A stretch of 64,000 bases of DNA, taken from the NCBI RefSeq assembly GCF_001577835.2, contig NC_029521.1:15097830-15161829 (forward strand). The letters run 5' to 3'. The notes under the pieces were generated by a model. The model did not search any database and had not been told where the DNA came from. It was given only the letters and a program-made list of their open reading frames with translations. Position 1 is the stretch's first letter. Every line of letters begins with the position of its first letter. A program made the translations under genes and the position numbers. Shown piece after piece: positions 47,020-59,400 of this stretch. The DNA is from Coturnix japonica (Eukaryota > Chordata > Aves > Galliformes > Phasianidae).

Positions 47020-50000
47020 CTGGAAGAAAGGGGGGAAAAAAAGAAAAGGAACAGAGAAAAAATCAGGTCAATACTTGAGTTTCTCAAAAGCACCCTAAAG
47101 GAGACAATTACAGAGTTCTTATTTTGCTGTCTTTCTTGTTCTCCCTTTTTTTTCTCCCTTCAGGCTTAACACATGTAGACGTCTAAGCTTGTTGAGTTCA
47201 CATAACATATCTCTCACCAAAGAGGAAAAAAACCCACAAAAACAATTGATCCTTTATGACTGAGCTGCTGTGCAGCACAATCAAGGCAACAGCCAGTAAT
47301 AAACTTCCAGTCCTTTTACACCTGCCTTTAAAAGACAATTGGATCAGATTATGAATGGGCTTCTATGGCATGCTTTCTTCTTAATAGTAAGATATTCAGA
47401 GACCTAAGGAGTCTGTTCCACTCTATGATCACACAGTATACACAGCCATAGTCTTTGAAGGGAACCATTGTCACCATACATCTTGAGACATTCTTGACAC
47501 AAACCTGACTATTTGATTACCTGCATCAGACCCAGTAGCTTGTAGCTGAACTACGGCACCTCTTCGGATGCAAGATGGCAGGTGTTGGAGATGCTGAAGC
47601 ATTCTGACAAGCTCACTTGACATTTTAAAAATGACCACCAGTACTTTTCCTGGATATGCCTGAACTCCTAGCCACTGCATCTCATTACATCCCTATAACC
47701 TACTTCTAAATGAGAAATGACTAATTTTATACCTCACCTGCTTATAAACATCCCATATCCATCCAGTCTATCTCCCCCTGAAAGATAAGCATCCCAAGAT
47801 GGATAAGAAACCATGCTGAATTACTCATTTTCAGGTTTCTCAGAGAATTAGCAATGTAACAAAATCATTGCTAAGTCTTCAAAGTTTTCACAAGATACAG
47901 GCCACTGTTCTTTTGGAAATGCACAGTAGTGTAGGAAGAATGAAAATATTTTAGTCTCCAAACCCAAAGAGCACGGCAACATGACTACTGATGAAATCCC
48001 ACTAGTGATGAATACCTGAACCTCTGATTCACAGAGGAGCTATCTGATGCCATCTGGAGGCAGCAATAGCCTACGCTTTGCTGTGCAGACGTGAATACAT
48101 AAACACATGCACACTCCACTCATGCACCTCAGCTCCTCAGAGCATCCCTCAGATTTAGAATTCAAATGAAGGGAGCAAAGAAAGCAGAGTAACAAGTACT
48201 ATGCAGTCATACTATTCCTAGTCATGTTCATCGAATGTATTGAATAAAATAATGAGGATAGGATAAATCTTCGAGAGCATGTGCTTTTCTCTATCATATG
48301 GAAACCTTATACTGAAGGAACAGTTTCCACCATACATGGAAAAGATGGTGTTGGATGGAACAGAAACTACAAACTTTCATTCAAAGCAGATTCCTGACAA
48401 ACTATGATCAATACAATACAAGACCACAGCTAAACTGAACAAATGACAGCAAAACTATCTCTGCACTACAGAGACTGTAAGAGCTCTGTGGATTTGCAGG
48501 TTTTTAGATGCTCAGCTCTTCAAACCCAAGCCAAAGATTCCCCAACTGCATATGAGGTTGGCATTCAATGATCTGGACAGTTTGCCTTAAAAGAGTTGTG
48601 ATTCCCAGCCTTGGTGCACAGCCTGTCCCTCCAATCCCACCTTTAGGGGGAGCTCAGCTGCCTCAAAAAACAGTTCTGCAAGAGCTGCAAATACACAGCC
48701 TGGCATTCCAAAGTCAACCCATTTCAATTTGGTATGCTCATATCTGGCACACTGAAGGAAAGCTGCTACCCTGAAAGTTAAGACACCCATGTAGTGGGCT
48801 GGCAACCACTGCATCAATTGCAGTGCACCTCATCTCAGCTGCATGAATGGGAATTCTAAGAATCAACCCGAATTTCTCTGCTTCGCACACAACCACTCTA
48901 ATTTCTGCAGACTCCCTGTAGAAAAGTTGTGTTAACGAGTCTCAACGATGTCTGAATAGAAAGAATAATCCTGTTAGTTTGGCTCAGGTTTGGATTTTGG
49001 TTCCCCTTCCTTCTTCTCTTTTTTAAAATTGTTCTCGTTTTACTCAGCTAAAGGTAGCCATAGCAGCAAACAAATGCTTACATCCTTGTCATCTCAGTAA
49101 GTGTTCCAGCTTAGAACTAAATTAGCCAGTGCAATTTCATGTTTGGCTACAGTGTTTTCCTCTTGTATCTGTGCATTTCACAAGTGCAAAATTGACATGT
49201 ACAGACATGTACAGACAAATTTACACCAATTTAACTAAATCTCTTTAGAACTGTTCTTTTAAACCAACTCAATCTCTGCCTAAAGCTGACTGTTCTAAGT
49301 AAAAGCATTTCCTGCATTCTCAGGCTTTGCATCCTCCCTGCATTCAGGATAAAGAATTGTTCCAAATGAGTAAGTAGGAAAATAACCAAGTAACATACCA
49401 GTAGTCTGTCCCTGTTTAATCTCTTCAGCAGTCCTGTCTATGAGGACATATAGAGACCACACGACGCAGGTGATGGCAATGATATGGAATGTTACAGAGC
49501 ACATGATCTTCCTCCTCTCGCTGGCTGTCATCTGCAGCTTCTCCCACTGGCAAGAAACCCAGAAAGCAGAACAAGAGATTAAGTGTTTATCACAGTTACC
49601 AGAGAGAATAAAGAGAAAACACTGACCAGAACCAAAAGCGGGCAAGAGACCAGTTTCCCACCTCATCTTGCTCTGACCACAGTACGTGCAGCTGGCAGCT
49701 TGCTCTGCCACACTGGAAACAACCACTCCTGGTGCAGGAGGGGACATCAGCACTCAGCTCCATCCAGAGCTGCAGCACCGAGTTACCCCACAGGGATCCC
49801 AGCACAGAGCAAGCAAGCCTGTTCTTCAGTGTATTCACAAAGCAATGAACAGCAAGCACCCACAGTCAGAAATGAGCATCATGAAGGGCAAAGGGGTGCC
49901 GTTGCTAAGGCAGCCATTCAATAACACACTGCAGTAGGAAGGGTACACAATCCAATCGTCCAGTATGTGTACGGCATCTCACTGGGAACAGTTAAGAGTC

Positions 50001-53000
50001 CCCCAGAGTGCAGTCAGAACCATTTAGCACTAAGCTCAAGGCTGTTTAGTTCTCACCTCCCACCTCTGGAAGTTTCATTCAATCTTCACGTATATTTAGC
50101 ACTCCATAGAGCAGCAACACAGATTTTATTTTCAGTGTTTCAAGTACACTTGAACACGTGCCCGAAGAGTACATAGCAGCACTGGGATGACAGCTTTTAT
50201 AACTGAAAGGATACAGGAAATTAAACCCCCAGATCTGCACCTATCAGTAATGTTTATACAGCCCCAGGAGAAAACTCAACATCAGGTCACTGACATTCAG
50301 AATGGACACAAAGAAAGCAGACAGGTACTACAGGTGCTTCAAGTATACAGGGAATTTTTCAGAATCAGCTTTTCTTTACTTTTCTATCAGTGGCACCAGG
50401 AAATCGTTGGTGGTGGGTTTTTGGGTTGTTTTTTTTTTTTTTGTTTGTTTGTTTATTTTTTAATATTTTCCCATTCCTTTTTAAAATATATATATATATA
50501 TATTCTTTTTTAAAAATTGTTTCCAAAGCAATTTATCTGTATGAAGAAACGTCTATAGGTGGGTAACACATCCCTCATTATATTTGTCCGGAATGGTGTT
50601 AAGGCAATCTGTCCTTGTATTTCCACAAAATGCACACAGGGGCACATAAGCTTCTCATACATACCCACGTGCTCTAGAGAGGTGTATTTGGTGTCTCCTA
50701 GAATAAGTTGCAGAAAAAGTTGACTTCGAAAAGGAGGAAAAGTGTGGAAGATAATGAGGATGACCTTAATGAGATCATTCATCAGGTCGAATCATTGTTA
50801 CTACTGCTGCAAATACAAGAATGGTTGAACCACAAAACAGAGATTTTGTGATACTTTCTGTCTTGCCGACAAGCAATCTCTTTGGTAAGTCAAAGCCACA
50901 CTTCTGTATCAGCGGACATCTAAATCTCATCATGGCAGAAGAACAGAAGATTTCCAGCAATGATATACCAGATTCACATCACCCTAGAAAACTGCACACT
51001 TTCAATTATTGTTACAAAATGACTGGACAAAACTTTTGCTTTGGATAACGTTATAAATAGGAAATGGATTTTGTATCTAAACAATGGTGTTCGTTTTCTG
51101 CAGAAAATATAATTTAATTCATTTATTCTGTCAAAATGTAAGCATGCGTGAGTGCTCTTACAGGGCCACAAGGGCTCATATTTTGACTATATTCCTCTTT
51201 TCTGTATTGCAGCTAGAGATGTTCCACTGGACTCTGACTTCTCTTATTATATGCTGGCATTGCAGCTCCCAAACCATCCCATACCACTTCATCTTTCCAA
51301 AGACAGGAGTGCACAGCAGGGAAGTTATCCTGCTAATTTTATTCTGTCCTAGCCCAGAGAATGGAGTCCAGAGTTGCCTGCTGCATTATCCTAATGACAC
51401 AGCAAGCAATATTTCACAAATTAAAAAGTCAAAATTTCTATTCAATCCACAGAATTTTCAGTTTTTCTTTCTTTTCTTTGTTGTTGTTTTCACTTGAATT
51501 ATACAGCAGAGCCTGCCTCTCTTGTCTCTCCTCACTTTCACTTGTACTGTGATATGGTTTGTTCCTCACTCTCTTCCACTTGTAAATTAGCATTTGAACA
51601 TATCACAGGCCAATATGCAGTGATGCAATATAGCCTTAAGATGTTGAGAATGCTAATTCCATTCCTGCCCTGCAGACAAGCACAAGCCCTATTATTTGTC
51701 CCACCTGTTAGTAATCACCAGTTCCAGACTGTTTTGTCCTGACTGACAGGATACAATAAAGGATGAGCTGAAGACACAGCTTGTCTTCTGGCTGCAGCTG
51801 AACCTCTAAAGGACCCTTCAGACATATCTGAAAGGTAAAATCCTTCTTATCCTTCTAGTTATGGCTCAGCCCCCACCTCCTGGCATCTGGTCCCTCTCCC
51901 ATGGATGACCTGCTCAAATATAACTAATGATGCCAAATGACTCATTTTTGAAGGTGCCCAACAGCTTTTTCTCACCACACACCAATATGCAGGAAATGCT
52001 TCCCACCCACTCTAGGCAGGGTGAGCACAGAAAAGTCAGCAGCTAACCATCACCTATGGCAACTCTTTTTATTTGGGCTCCTCCAATTTCTTTCACATCC
52101 TACAGATGGGCTGTGCGATCTGTCTGTGTGATAACAAAGCCTGTGGCAGCCATAACTGCAGCTCTGAGCTCCTACGCACTGTGCTAAGAGGCTACCAAAG
52201 AAAAAGCTACAGCTCTTAGATGGCAATGCTTCTCTGCAGTCATCAGCAGAGGTTGAGATGTCAACACAACATTCTCTGCCATATACTTTGTGGACTGTAG
52301 ATCTCCATTAAGAAAAAAATAAATAAATCAAAACTTACAAAGTGTTTGAAGTCTGCTCTATTTTCTGTTAGGATTCACTTTCAGAAAGCAGACAATTTCT
52401 CATAGCAGCTTTCAGATGGCTGCAGTCTGGACTTCCCATCCCTTATCATTTAGGATAATCACATTTGAATGTTTCTCAGTTATTCTAGTTCTAGACTGAG
52501 GTTATTGCTATTAATCTCTTTCATAGCAAGATCTGTCTGTGGTAAGAACACCAGTGACTTTCACCTCAGAATCCTGATGGTAAGGACCAACTAAATTTGA
52601 AAGCCTGGAGGATATGGGAGAACAAAACAGGTCTTACAATACACAAAGCATTTAGATAACTAGGTTTTAAATCACCAGACTTGGGAAAGGTAATTTGTTT
52701 ATAAAACAAAAACAAGTTATAGCAACCCAAACTACTAAAACTGTTGTGAGTGTATGTAAGTACATTTAAGGAGAGCACTGCTGGGCTGCACTAAATCTAC
52801 ACTTTTTCTCCTGTTAGATATAGGGTGATGTAAAGGAAGGAAGGACTGAGACTCATTGTTTGCTTGGACAGTTGATGAGTTCTTGAAGCAGAATTATCAT
52901 GACAATGGCATGAGCAGAAAAACGCCACCTCTCAGACCTGGATTCCACTGATGTTGAATTTGTGAGGTTGAGTGTTAGACAACCTCCAGCACCTATACAA

Positions 53001-56000
53001 AACTGACCAGAATTACTAAGGAGCCACCAAATCGGTTCTGTGGGATTGTGGGCAATGACAGCCTCTGTTCAGCGCAGGTGTATGTTTAACAAAGCCTACC
53101 TTTCGCAAAGGCTTCAGCTTTGTCTCCATGATGAACTCATACTTGCAGAGTTCACAGCATCGTGTATCTGAGCTCTTGATCCACTGCTGCAGGCAGGCTT
53201 GGTGCACAAAATGAAGACTTCCCGTGCAGTGACAGGGGGTAATCAAAGGGCTCTCATCATCTCCTTCACAGTGACATATCCTGGATCAGAAGCAAAGCTG
53301 CTCATTAGAAACAAAGGAAATGGAAAGCATGTGGAAGAGGCATGTAATATCTGTGATCACACAAGACTGTCTGTTGAGGATCCTAAGACATACATATCAA
53401 AGGAATGTATTCCATAAAGGAACTAAAACTAAAGAACTCCCTTGCTATACAAGCACATACACACACACAACATAATTGAGCACAGACACTGCTAACTAGA
53501 CAGCTGCTTTCTAACAGACGAGGCAGACACACAGAGCCTGACAGAAATTCAGTACCCGAAAGAAAAAAAAAAAGTGTGAGAAATGACAATCCTCCATCTA
53601 CTGGAACAATAGCACTTAACTGAATACAGCATTTAAACAGATCAGACAGCACTTCCCAAGACAAAACATGCACAGAGAGGTGCAGTTACTCATGAATTAT
53701 GATCTAACACAGATGAAACAAAATTCCCTAAGGAACTGTGAAACAGCCCAACCTAGTATCACAGAGAGTTAATTTGGTCCGAATTTTGCACAAGGGAAAT
53801 GATTGTTTCTAGTCTCAGATGCTAAGGGGCAGAACCATGCTGCAAAAAAATAGCATCCATTTCCCCCAAATACGCCTACTTTAAAAGGACTAATGGCTTT
53901 GCTCTTCCAATTCTTATTTTGCAAGAGTTGCTAAGGAAGCACCAGCTCTGCAAAATTCCCAGTTTCCCTCACCATCTAACTGCAGACAGCAAGGACACCT
54001 GATACAGTGCTACTGCCAGGTGCTGGCATTTGATTTCCAGCTTCAATTTACACACAGCACTTGGGCTGCATCAAACATCACTAAGTCCTTCGAACCACGT
54101 GAAAGAGGTCAGGAACTGAAAGGGGGATGGTAAGGAGCTCAGGGAATGAATATAAGTTACTAAGCATATGGGACGTGCATCCTGGCACACTGCCATCCCC
54201 ATCTATTACTGAAATCTCTCACTGATGTGTAGCATCTTGCCTCTTGTGACCTTGCTGATAGCTTGCAAGTGGGACTGAAAGAGTGGGTGGATTAAAAGAG
54301 CATCTTGTTGATGACAAGCCAGTAAGGAACTAGATTTTGCTGGTAACGGAGTATTGAGGGAATAAAAACTTGCTGGCAGGTATTAACAAAGCCAGCTTCG
54401 GATAGCGGTGTCAAAGAGGAGAAAGATTAAGACAGGAAAATGCTTTGCAGAAGGATGTGACAGTTACTCCTGTACTTGGCATCTCCTTCTCCCCAGACTC
54501 ATTTTGGAGCTGGGACAGGGCAGGACTGCAGAGAATTCACCACAAAGACAGTCAAGAGCTGCATGTTCCTTTCACCTATGTACATAGCTAATCCTCTGTA
54601 GCTGAAACAAGGAGATCCCATCCTTTTTGGACATCATACTGCTCACTAATCATCACTAATACCTAATGTTTAGTTCTCTCTTAGCCATCTAGAAGCGGGG
54701 AGATAAAAGTTAAAAAACAATCTTAGGCTATATTGACTAGATCTCAGAACCAATGTTCAAGCATTCTTTTCCTCTTCATTGCCCACCCTCCTCTGACACA
54801 ACTCAGCACTGCTTGTCTGGAAAACACATTGCTCATTAAAAGCTAAGAAATTTTCAGCTTGGTTTTTAATATGTGTAACTGATTCTCTCAAAATATTCCC
54901 AGATTGGGCAAGGATGAAAGAAAAATACCACCTCAGAACCCCAAATCTGAAATAAATTGCAAGAGAATTTATTTGACTCCCAAGGATATGCTTTTGCTTA
55001 GTAGACTTGTTAAGTGCATCAGAGGGGTACAGGAAGCAGAGAGAAGGTTGCATGCTTCACATTACACATATTAAAGCAAGGCGACAGGGTGAAAAAAGGA
55101 CAAACAGCACAAAGGCAAGGAAAGCAGAACGGTCACCACTGCACACAGGAGGGCTCGAAGGTAGGCGGTTCTCTGATGCACCAACCTGCAGGTATCTCCC
55201 GATGCAGACACCGGGGAGAGAGGGGGGAATTTTTCTGAGAGGGGGGAAGGGCAGTCAAGGTCACTGTCCTTCTCTACTGAACACAGCGGTGCCCGCTGCT
55301 CTTTTGTTCTCAGTTTCATTGAGGTGCTGTCCTCAAAGACGTCATCATCTCCCATGTCCTCAGAGCAGAAGTCCGTGCTTTCCACCAGCATGCTGGAGGA
55401 TTTCTCAGCTTGGAAGTGACTGGAATAGCTCTCCAGTTCGTGGAACTTATGCAGGCTGCTGGTGCTGGAGGTGTGGGAGAAGGAAAAAAGGTAACGCAAC
55501 AGTTTTTTGCTTCTTGAGTTGTCATGGTCCACTCTGTCCTCCAGCAAGGGGATATGTACAGCGCTGCGGTTCTCTGCTCCTCCTGATGCACTCGAATAGT
55601 TGGAAAGGGAAGGGATGTAGGAGTGTTTAGAAGTGCTAAAAGAAAGAGGCCTGAGATTCAGCGTTTTCCTCTCTTTAAGATGAAATTTGTTAATCCTCAA
55701 ACACTGCTCTTGAGTCGGGGTCAATTTGCCTTCTGAGCAAGTTCGCTCCACGTAGTCAAAGCACTCACTGGTGCTCTGTGCCTTCTGGTCCACGTCATTG
55801 AGGGACTTGGAGAATTTCAAAGTGCGGGCGGGCTTTACATTCTTAGCAGACCTGAGCGCCTGGCCCCGATCCTGCCCACGGGAGTTTCTCTTTGCTGCAT
55901 GTAACGTGTCCTGACAGATTACAGTCACAGTGACCCCTTGTGTCAGAGAGCTCTGGCAGTGAGGATTTTTCAAGACAACAGCAGACTGCACTGGACTGTG

Positions 56001-56414
56001 ATGACAACATTCAGAAAACACTGCACTGGAACTGCATGCAGAACAGTGGAATAAAAAGCACAGAAAGTAAAAAAAAACAATTACATAAGAGAACACATAT
56101 AATCAAAAGCGAAGAAATGAGAATTACAGCTAGTGTGGGAACGGCAAACATAGCGGGCCAGTCAGTGGGATTCAATGAAGCAGTGTTAGACAGCAGTTGA
56201 GTCAAACAAATGGGACACTTCAGACCAGAACCCCGAGTTGCTTACTTCTCCGTACACATGCTTTTTCAGCTTTGGTTTTCCTTAAACGAACCTTGCATGA
56301 ACCTCACTGTAGCTATGCAAACAGGACAATTTACCTGCAGATGTCCTGGTTGGATGGCGTAACAGAAGTCCGAGAGAAGCTATGAGGAGCTGTGATAGAG
56401 GTTGGACTTCCAGC
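46715..56414 (-). CDS. MARCHF8: membrane-associated RING-CH E3 ubiquitin ligase 8, N-terminal exons outside window
   Basis: Transfers ubiquitin to cytosolic tails of membrane proteins (in mammals MHC class II, CD86, transferrin receptor and viral glycoproteins), sending them to lysosomes. It acts in endosomes and at the plasma membrane. Minus-strand exons seen: 56335-56414, optional 55186-56031, 53100-53280, 49399-49546 and 46715-47019 (coding part). The short form joins to 237 residues here. Human has 291, so about 50 N-terminal residues lie beyond the right edge. Domains in order: Ser/Thr-rich stretch, RING-CH finger (C4HC3: [40 protein letters not shown]), two transmembrane segments (around [20 protein letters not shown] and [16 protein letters not shown]) and a cytosolic tail with YVQL and YNRV tyrosine motifs, ending EILHV. 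Identity with mammalian MARCHF8 is very high through the RING and membrane parts. Confidence 0.97.
49399..49546 (-). CDS. MARCHF8: MARCHF8 exon: TM1
   Basis: A 148-nt exon (acceptor TTTCTTGCCAG, donor GTATGT) encoding [20 protein letters not shown], the first membrane segment [16 protein letters not shown], and [14 protein letters not shown]. Confidence 0.97.
50429..50520. repeat. T-rich and (AT)n low-complexity tract in MARCHF8 intron
   Basis: A T15 run, (GTTT)n and (AT)9 (50486-50503) lie together between the RING and TM1 exons. It is simple sequence only. Confidence 0.85.
53100..53280 (-). CDS. MARCHF8: MARCHF8 exon: RING-CH finger
   Basis: A 181-nt exon encoding [38 protein letters not shown] and [20 protein letters not shown], ending RK. 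It begins with the last base of an Arg codon. The first zinc-binding Cys comes from whichever upstream exon is joined. All other C4HC3 ligands are here. Confidence 0.97.
55186..56031 (-). CDS. MARCHF8: MARCHF8 optional 846-nt in-frame exon (long isoform)
   Basis: Lies between the DICR exon and the RING exon. The acceptor is TTCTGCATGCAG (before 56031). The frame is open throughout and the donor follows ...SASGDTCR at 55186 (AG/GTTGGT). Length 846 nt is 282 codons, phase 2 at both ends, so inclusion keeps the frame. This equals the difference between the 573- and 291-residue human isoforms as I remember them. The segment is Ser-rich and looks disordered (for example [20 protein letters not shown], acidic [12 protein letters not shown]), with Lys/Arg patches and no known domain. 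It ends in TCR just as the preceding exon ends in ICR, so either can supply the first RING cysteine. Confidence 0.85.
56335..56414 (-). CDS. MARCHF8: MARCHF8 exon: Ser/Thr-rich stretch and first RING Cys
   Basis: An 80-nt exon encoding [26 protein letters not shown] and two bases of Arg. The acceptor ATGTCACTGCAG is preceded by T-rich sequence and a (TG)9 T10 tract (56443-56470 as AC and A on the plus strand). Human has a closely similar exon (SFSRTSITPSSQDICR). Confidence 0.95.
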
Positions 56415-59400
56415 CTGCAGTGACATAAAAATAAAAGGGAAAAACACACACACACACACAAAAAAAAAAAGCAAGTCAGAAGTTGGAAGAGTTTCATAGG
56501 CGCAGCAGTCACCTTCAGGGCTGAACACAGCATATGGAGTCAGATATCACTCTACATCAGATATTCAAGGGCTGGTTGCAAGAAAGCGAGGTGTCACTGT
56601 CAAGTGCTAAGAAAGAAGGTTGTCACAGCCTCATCCTTGGAAAAACAGAGATCAGAACAGAAACGTTTTTCCCCAAGGTCATATGCAACCATCTCTGGAG
56701 CGGAACCTGCCAGCTGTCAGACACTGCACAGAACAATAGCGCAGGAAATGAGCAATGCTACAGTAATTAGCATAATCAGATGGAGGTGTGTATGCAGACT
56801 AGTTGTAATTTAGCTACCACTTAATAGCTAATCCTTCCACTTACCACAATGACAAGAGATTAGGGGCTTGTTTTCTTTTTCATTTTTTTCCACAAGACAC
56901 TACCATCTGTAATTCAGCAACTCAGAGAATATTTGTAGGGAAGGTAGTTTCAGTACCAGGATGTACACATGAGCACCACCTGCCTAACCAGACCCTTCCC
57001 TGAAGGCTTTGTACTCTTTGTACTTCAGGAGACCTTTCACCCTGCTCCTACCTTGACAGGGCCTTTCACCTCTTTGCAGGAAAGCTGTGATGGCAGCTAC
57101 ATTCACGGGACCAACAAGATCACAGCATGAGATTGAATAGGTGTAGAATTCAGAATTCAGCTGAAATCAAAAAAAGCTAAGCCCAGGGCTTATGTAGCAC
57201 TTAAGAAACAAGCCTCTAAAGTCAATATGGTAATAACTATCTCAACAGCCTACTATTACAGGCCTTTTTGCTGCTGCATGTTTTGAGTGTCAAACTGAAA
57301 ATACAGAACACTTCCCAAAGATTGTGATGAGGTATATGCTGGTAACCTCTTAATGGGCAGAGAATCTCTAAACCTGTTTCTCCCACACTCCACAGCTGTT
57401 GAACATGCAGTGCAGCTCACTTGCTCCTGCAAAGCACTGCTCTCATTTTTCAATTCAGACAAAGGTTTATGGTTCTTCTGATCAGTCAAGCAAAGCTCGA
57501 AGATTCTCCAACAGCAGTGAAGAGAGAGACATGCCCGGTATTGCATCAGGATGTCTCAGGTACGCAAGTATGAAAAATCAGGTATCCACTTACAGCTGGG
57601 CTGGCAGGGGCAGAGGGTAAAGCTCAAACACACACCTCTCAACCTGCAGCAAGGCACTGTGGCTTGTTTCCCATCTCAGACAGCTAGGTTTGTATACGGA
57701 ATAAAAACCAGGATAACCTTGCTCTAAAAAAGCAAATTGAACAATGTCATGACTGACAAAACATATTAACATGTAAAGATTGGTTTGGGCTTTATCCTGA
57801 AAAGCAAAATTCGTACACTTTACACCACTTGTGCATGCTGATGATATAGGAGTGTTCACACAGTGAGGTGAATTCAGCTATTATTTGGAATTTTTCTTCT
57901 TGCTGTTTAACCCATCCTAAAAGCAGGCACATCTCTGACTAAAACCCATCTCTTAGAAAGAGCGCAGTAATTACTTTGTTAAAAAGAAAGACAGGTTAGT
58001 GAAAGAGCTGACACTATAATCTGCTGCTATAATTATGCAAATGAAAATTAATATGACTTAAGTAATGAATTATTTAAAAAGACATATTTAGCAATCTGCT
58101 AAAAACAAAATATTGAACCAGTAAAAAAACACGTTATATTCTGCCATGGAAACAGAGCAATATATTGCTGCAACTGCAGTCACAAATCAATTAATATATC
58201 TGTCTCAGGTTTTGTTATGAGCAAATCACAGAAGGTATTCTGCTTATAAAGAATCTGCTTTCTTTACTGCTTCATTTTAGAAATGAAGCATTCCAAAAAA
58301 GACAGACGTGCACACAATGTGACAGTCTAATAGCAGATGACTAGATTCAATGAACCAAAATTTCCTTCTGAACCCACATTACTGGTTTCTTGATCCAACT
58401 GCCTGGCACCAAGACAGCATGTCAAAGTCTCGCTGCTTGGAACATCAAAAAGCTGGGACAAGGAAGAAACAGTGAAATTGCATTTGTATTTCAAAATCAC
58501 TGCATCTAGATGCCAGCACTACTCATGACAGCTTGCATGGAAGGAAAAAAATAAAGAAAGCCAAGTGAAGCAACTTTCCTTTTCCTCTCACCCTCCTGTT
58601 TCTTGTATATAAGAAGTCTTTTATGCCACCCTTAGACTAAATGCAAATGCAACCAAAAAAATGAACACCAGTTAGCACACATGGAAAGGCAACACAAAGT
58701 GGAAGATCAAAATGCCCCCATCCTCAGCTGGAGCTGATATCAGGTGTGGCTACCATTAACAGCCATGGTTTGGCGCACCTCTTCTCATACCTCCCACTCT
58801 CTGTTCCTCCCATGCTTTTGCCTGTGACACTATTTACACAGCTGCATTGCAGATCAGATAGGATACTGAGGTGAGACAGAACAAAGCATTTATTTTCCTG
58901 AGCTTGCTTAATGTCAGTCATTTCCCTAGCTGCATTTGCCAGAGGACATTAGCTGGTTACAGCAACGAGCCTCTAACGGTGAGACACAGCTTGTCAACAA
59001 GAGAAGAATACAGTAAAATGCAAGCTGCTGCCCAGAACCCAACAAGCAAAAAAAGCCATGAAAAGAAGAATGGAAGAAACATGACAGCCTAGGGCCAGAA
59101 CATGACAAAGAGGTGATGTGATGGTTGAATGTAGCAGAGAGGTAGATCCAGCTCACTTGGGAGTCCTGGCTGCTCTCCTATGCCAGGCTCAGCTCCAAAG
59201 AGGCTGGGAAAATGAGCAATCAAAGCCTTTACCACCATCCTTACTGCTCCAGTAGCAGCCTCACAAGTAGTAGCACCATTGGGTAAACCAACTTCTTATG
59301 ATGTTGTTTGTAGCCATAGATTTTAAAGCAGTCCTTTTCATAGGGGGTTTCTGCTACGTTCATTAACTGACAGACGTCCTAAGCTTGAATTCAACCCTTC

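Noticed and set aside
55007-55630. 207-codon plus-strand frame
   Set aside because: It is antisense to the MARCHF8 optional exon and is explained by that exon's codon use.
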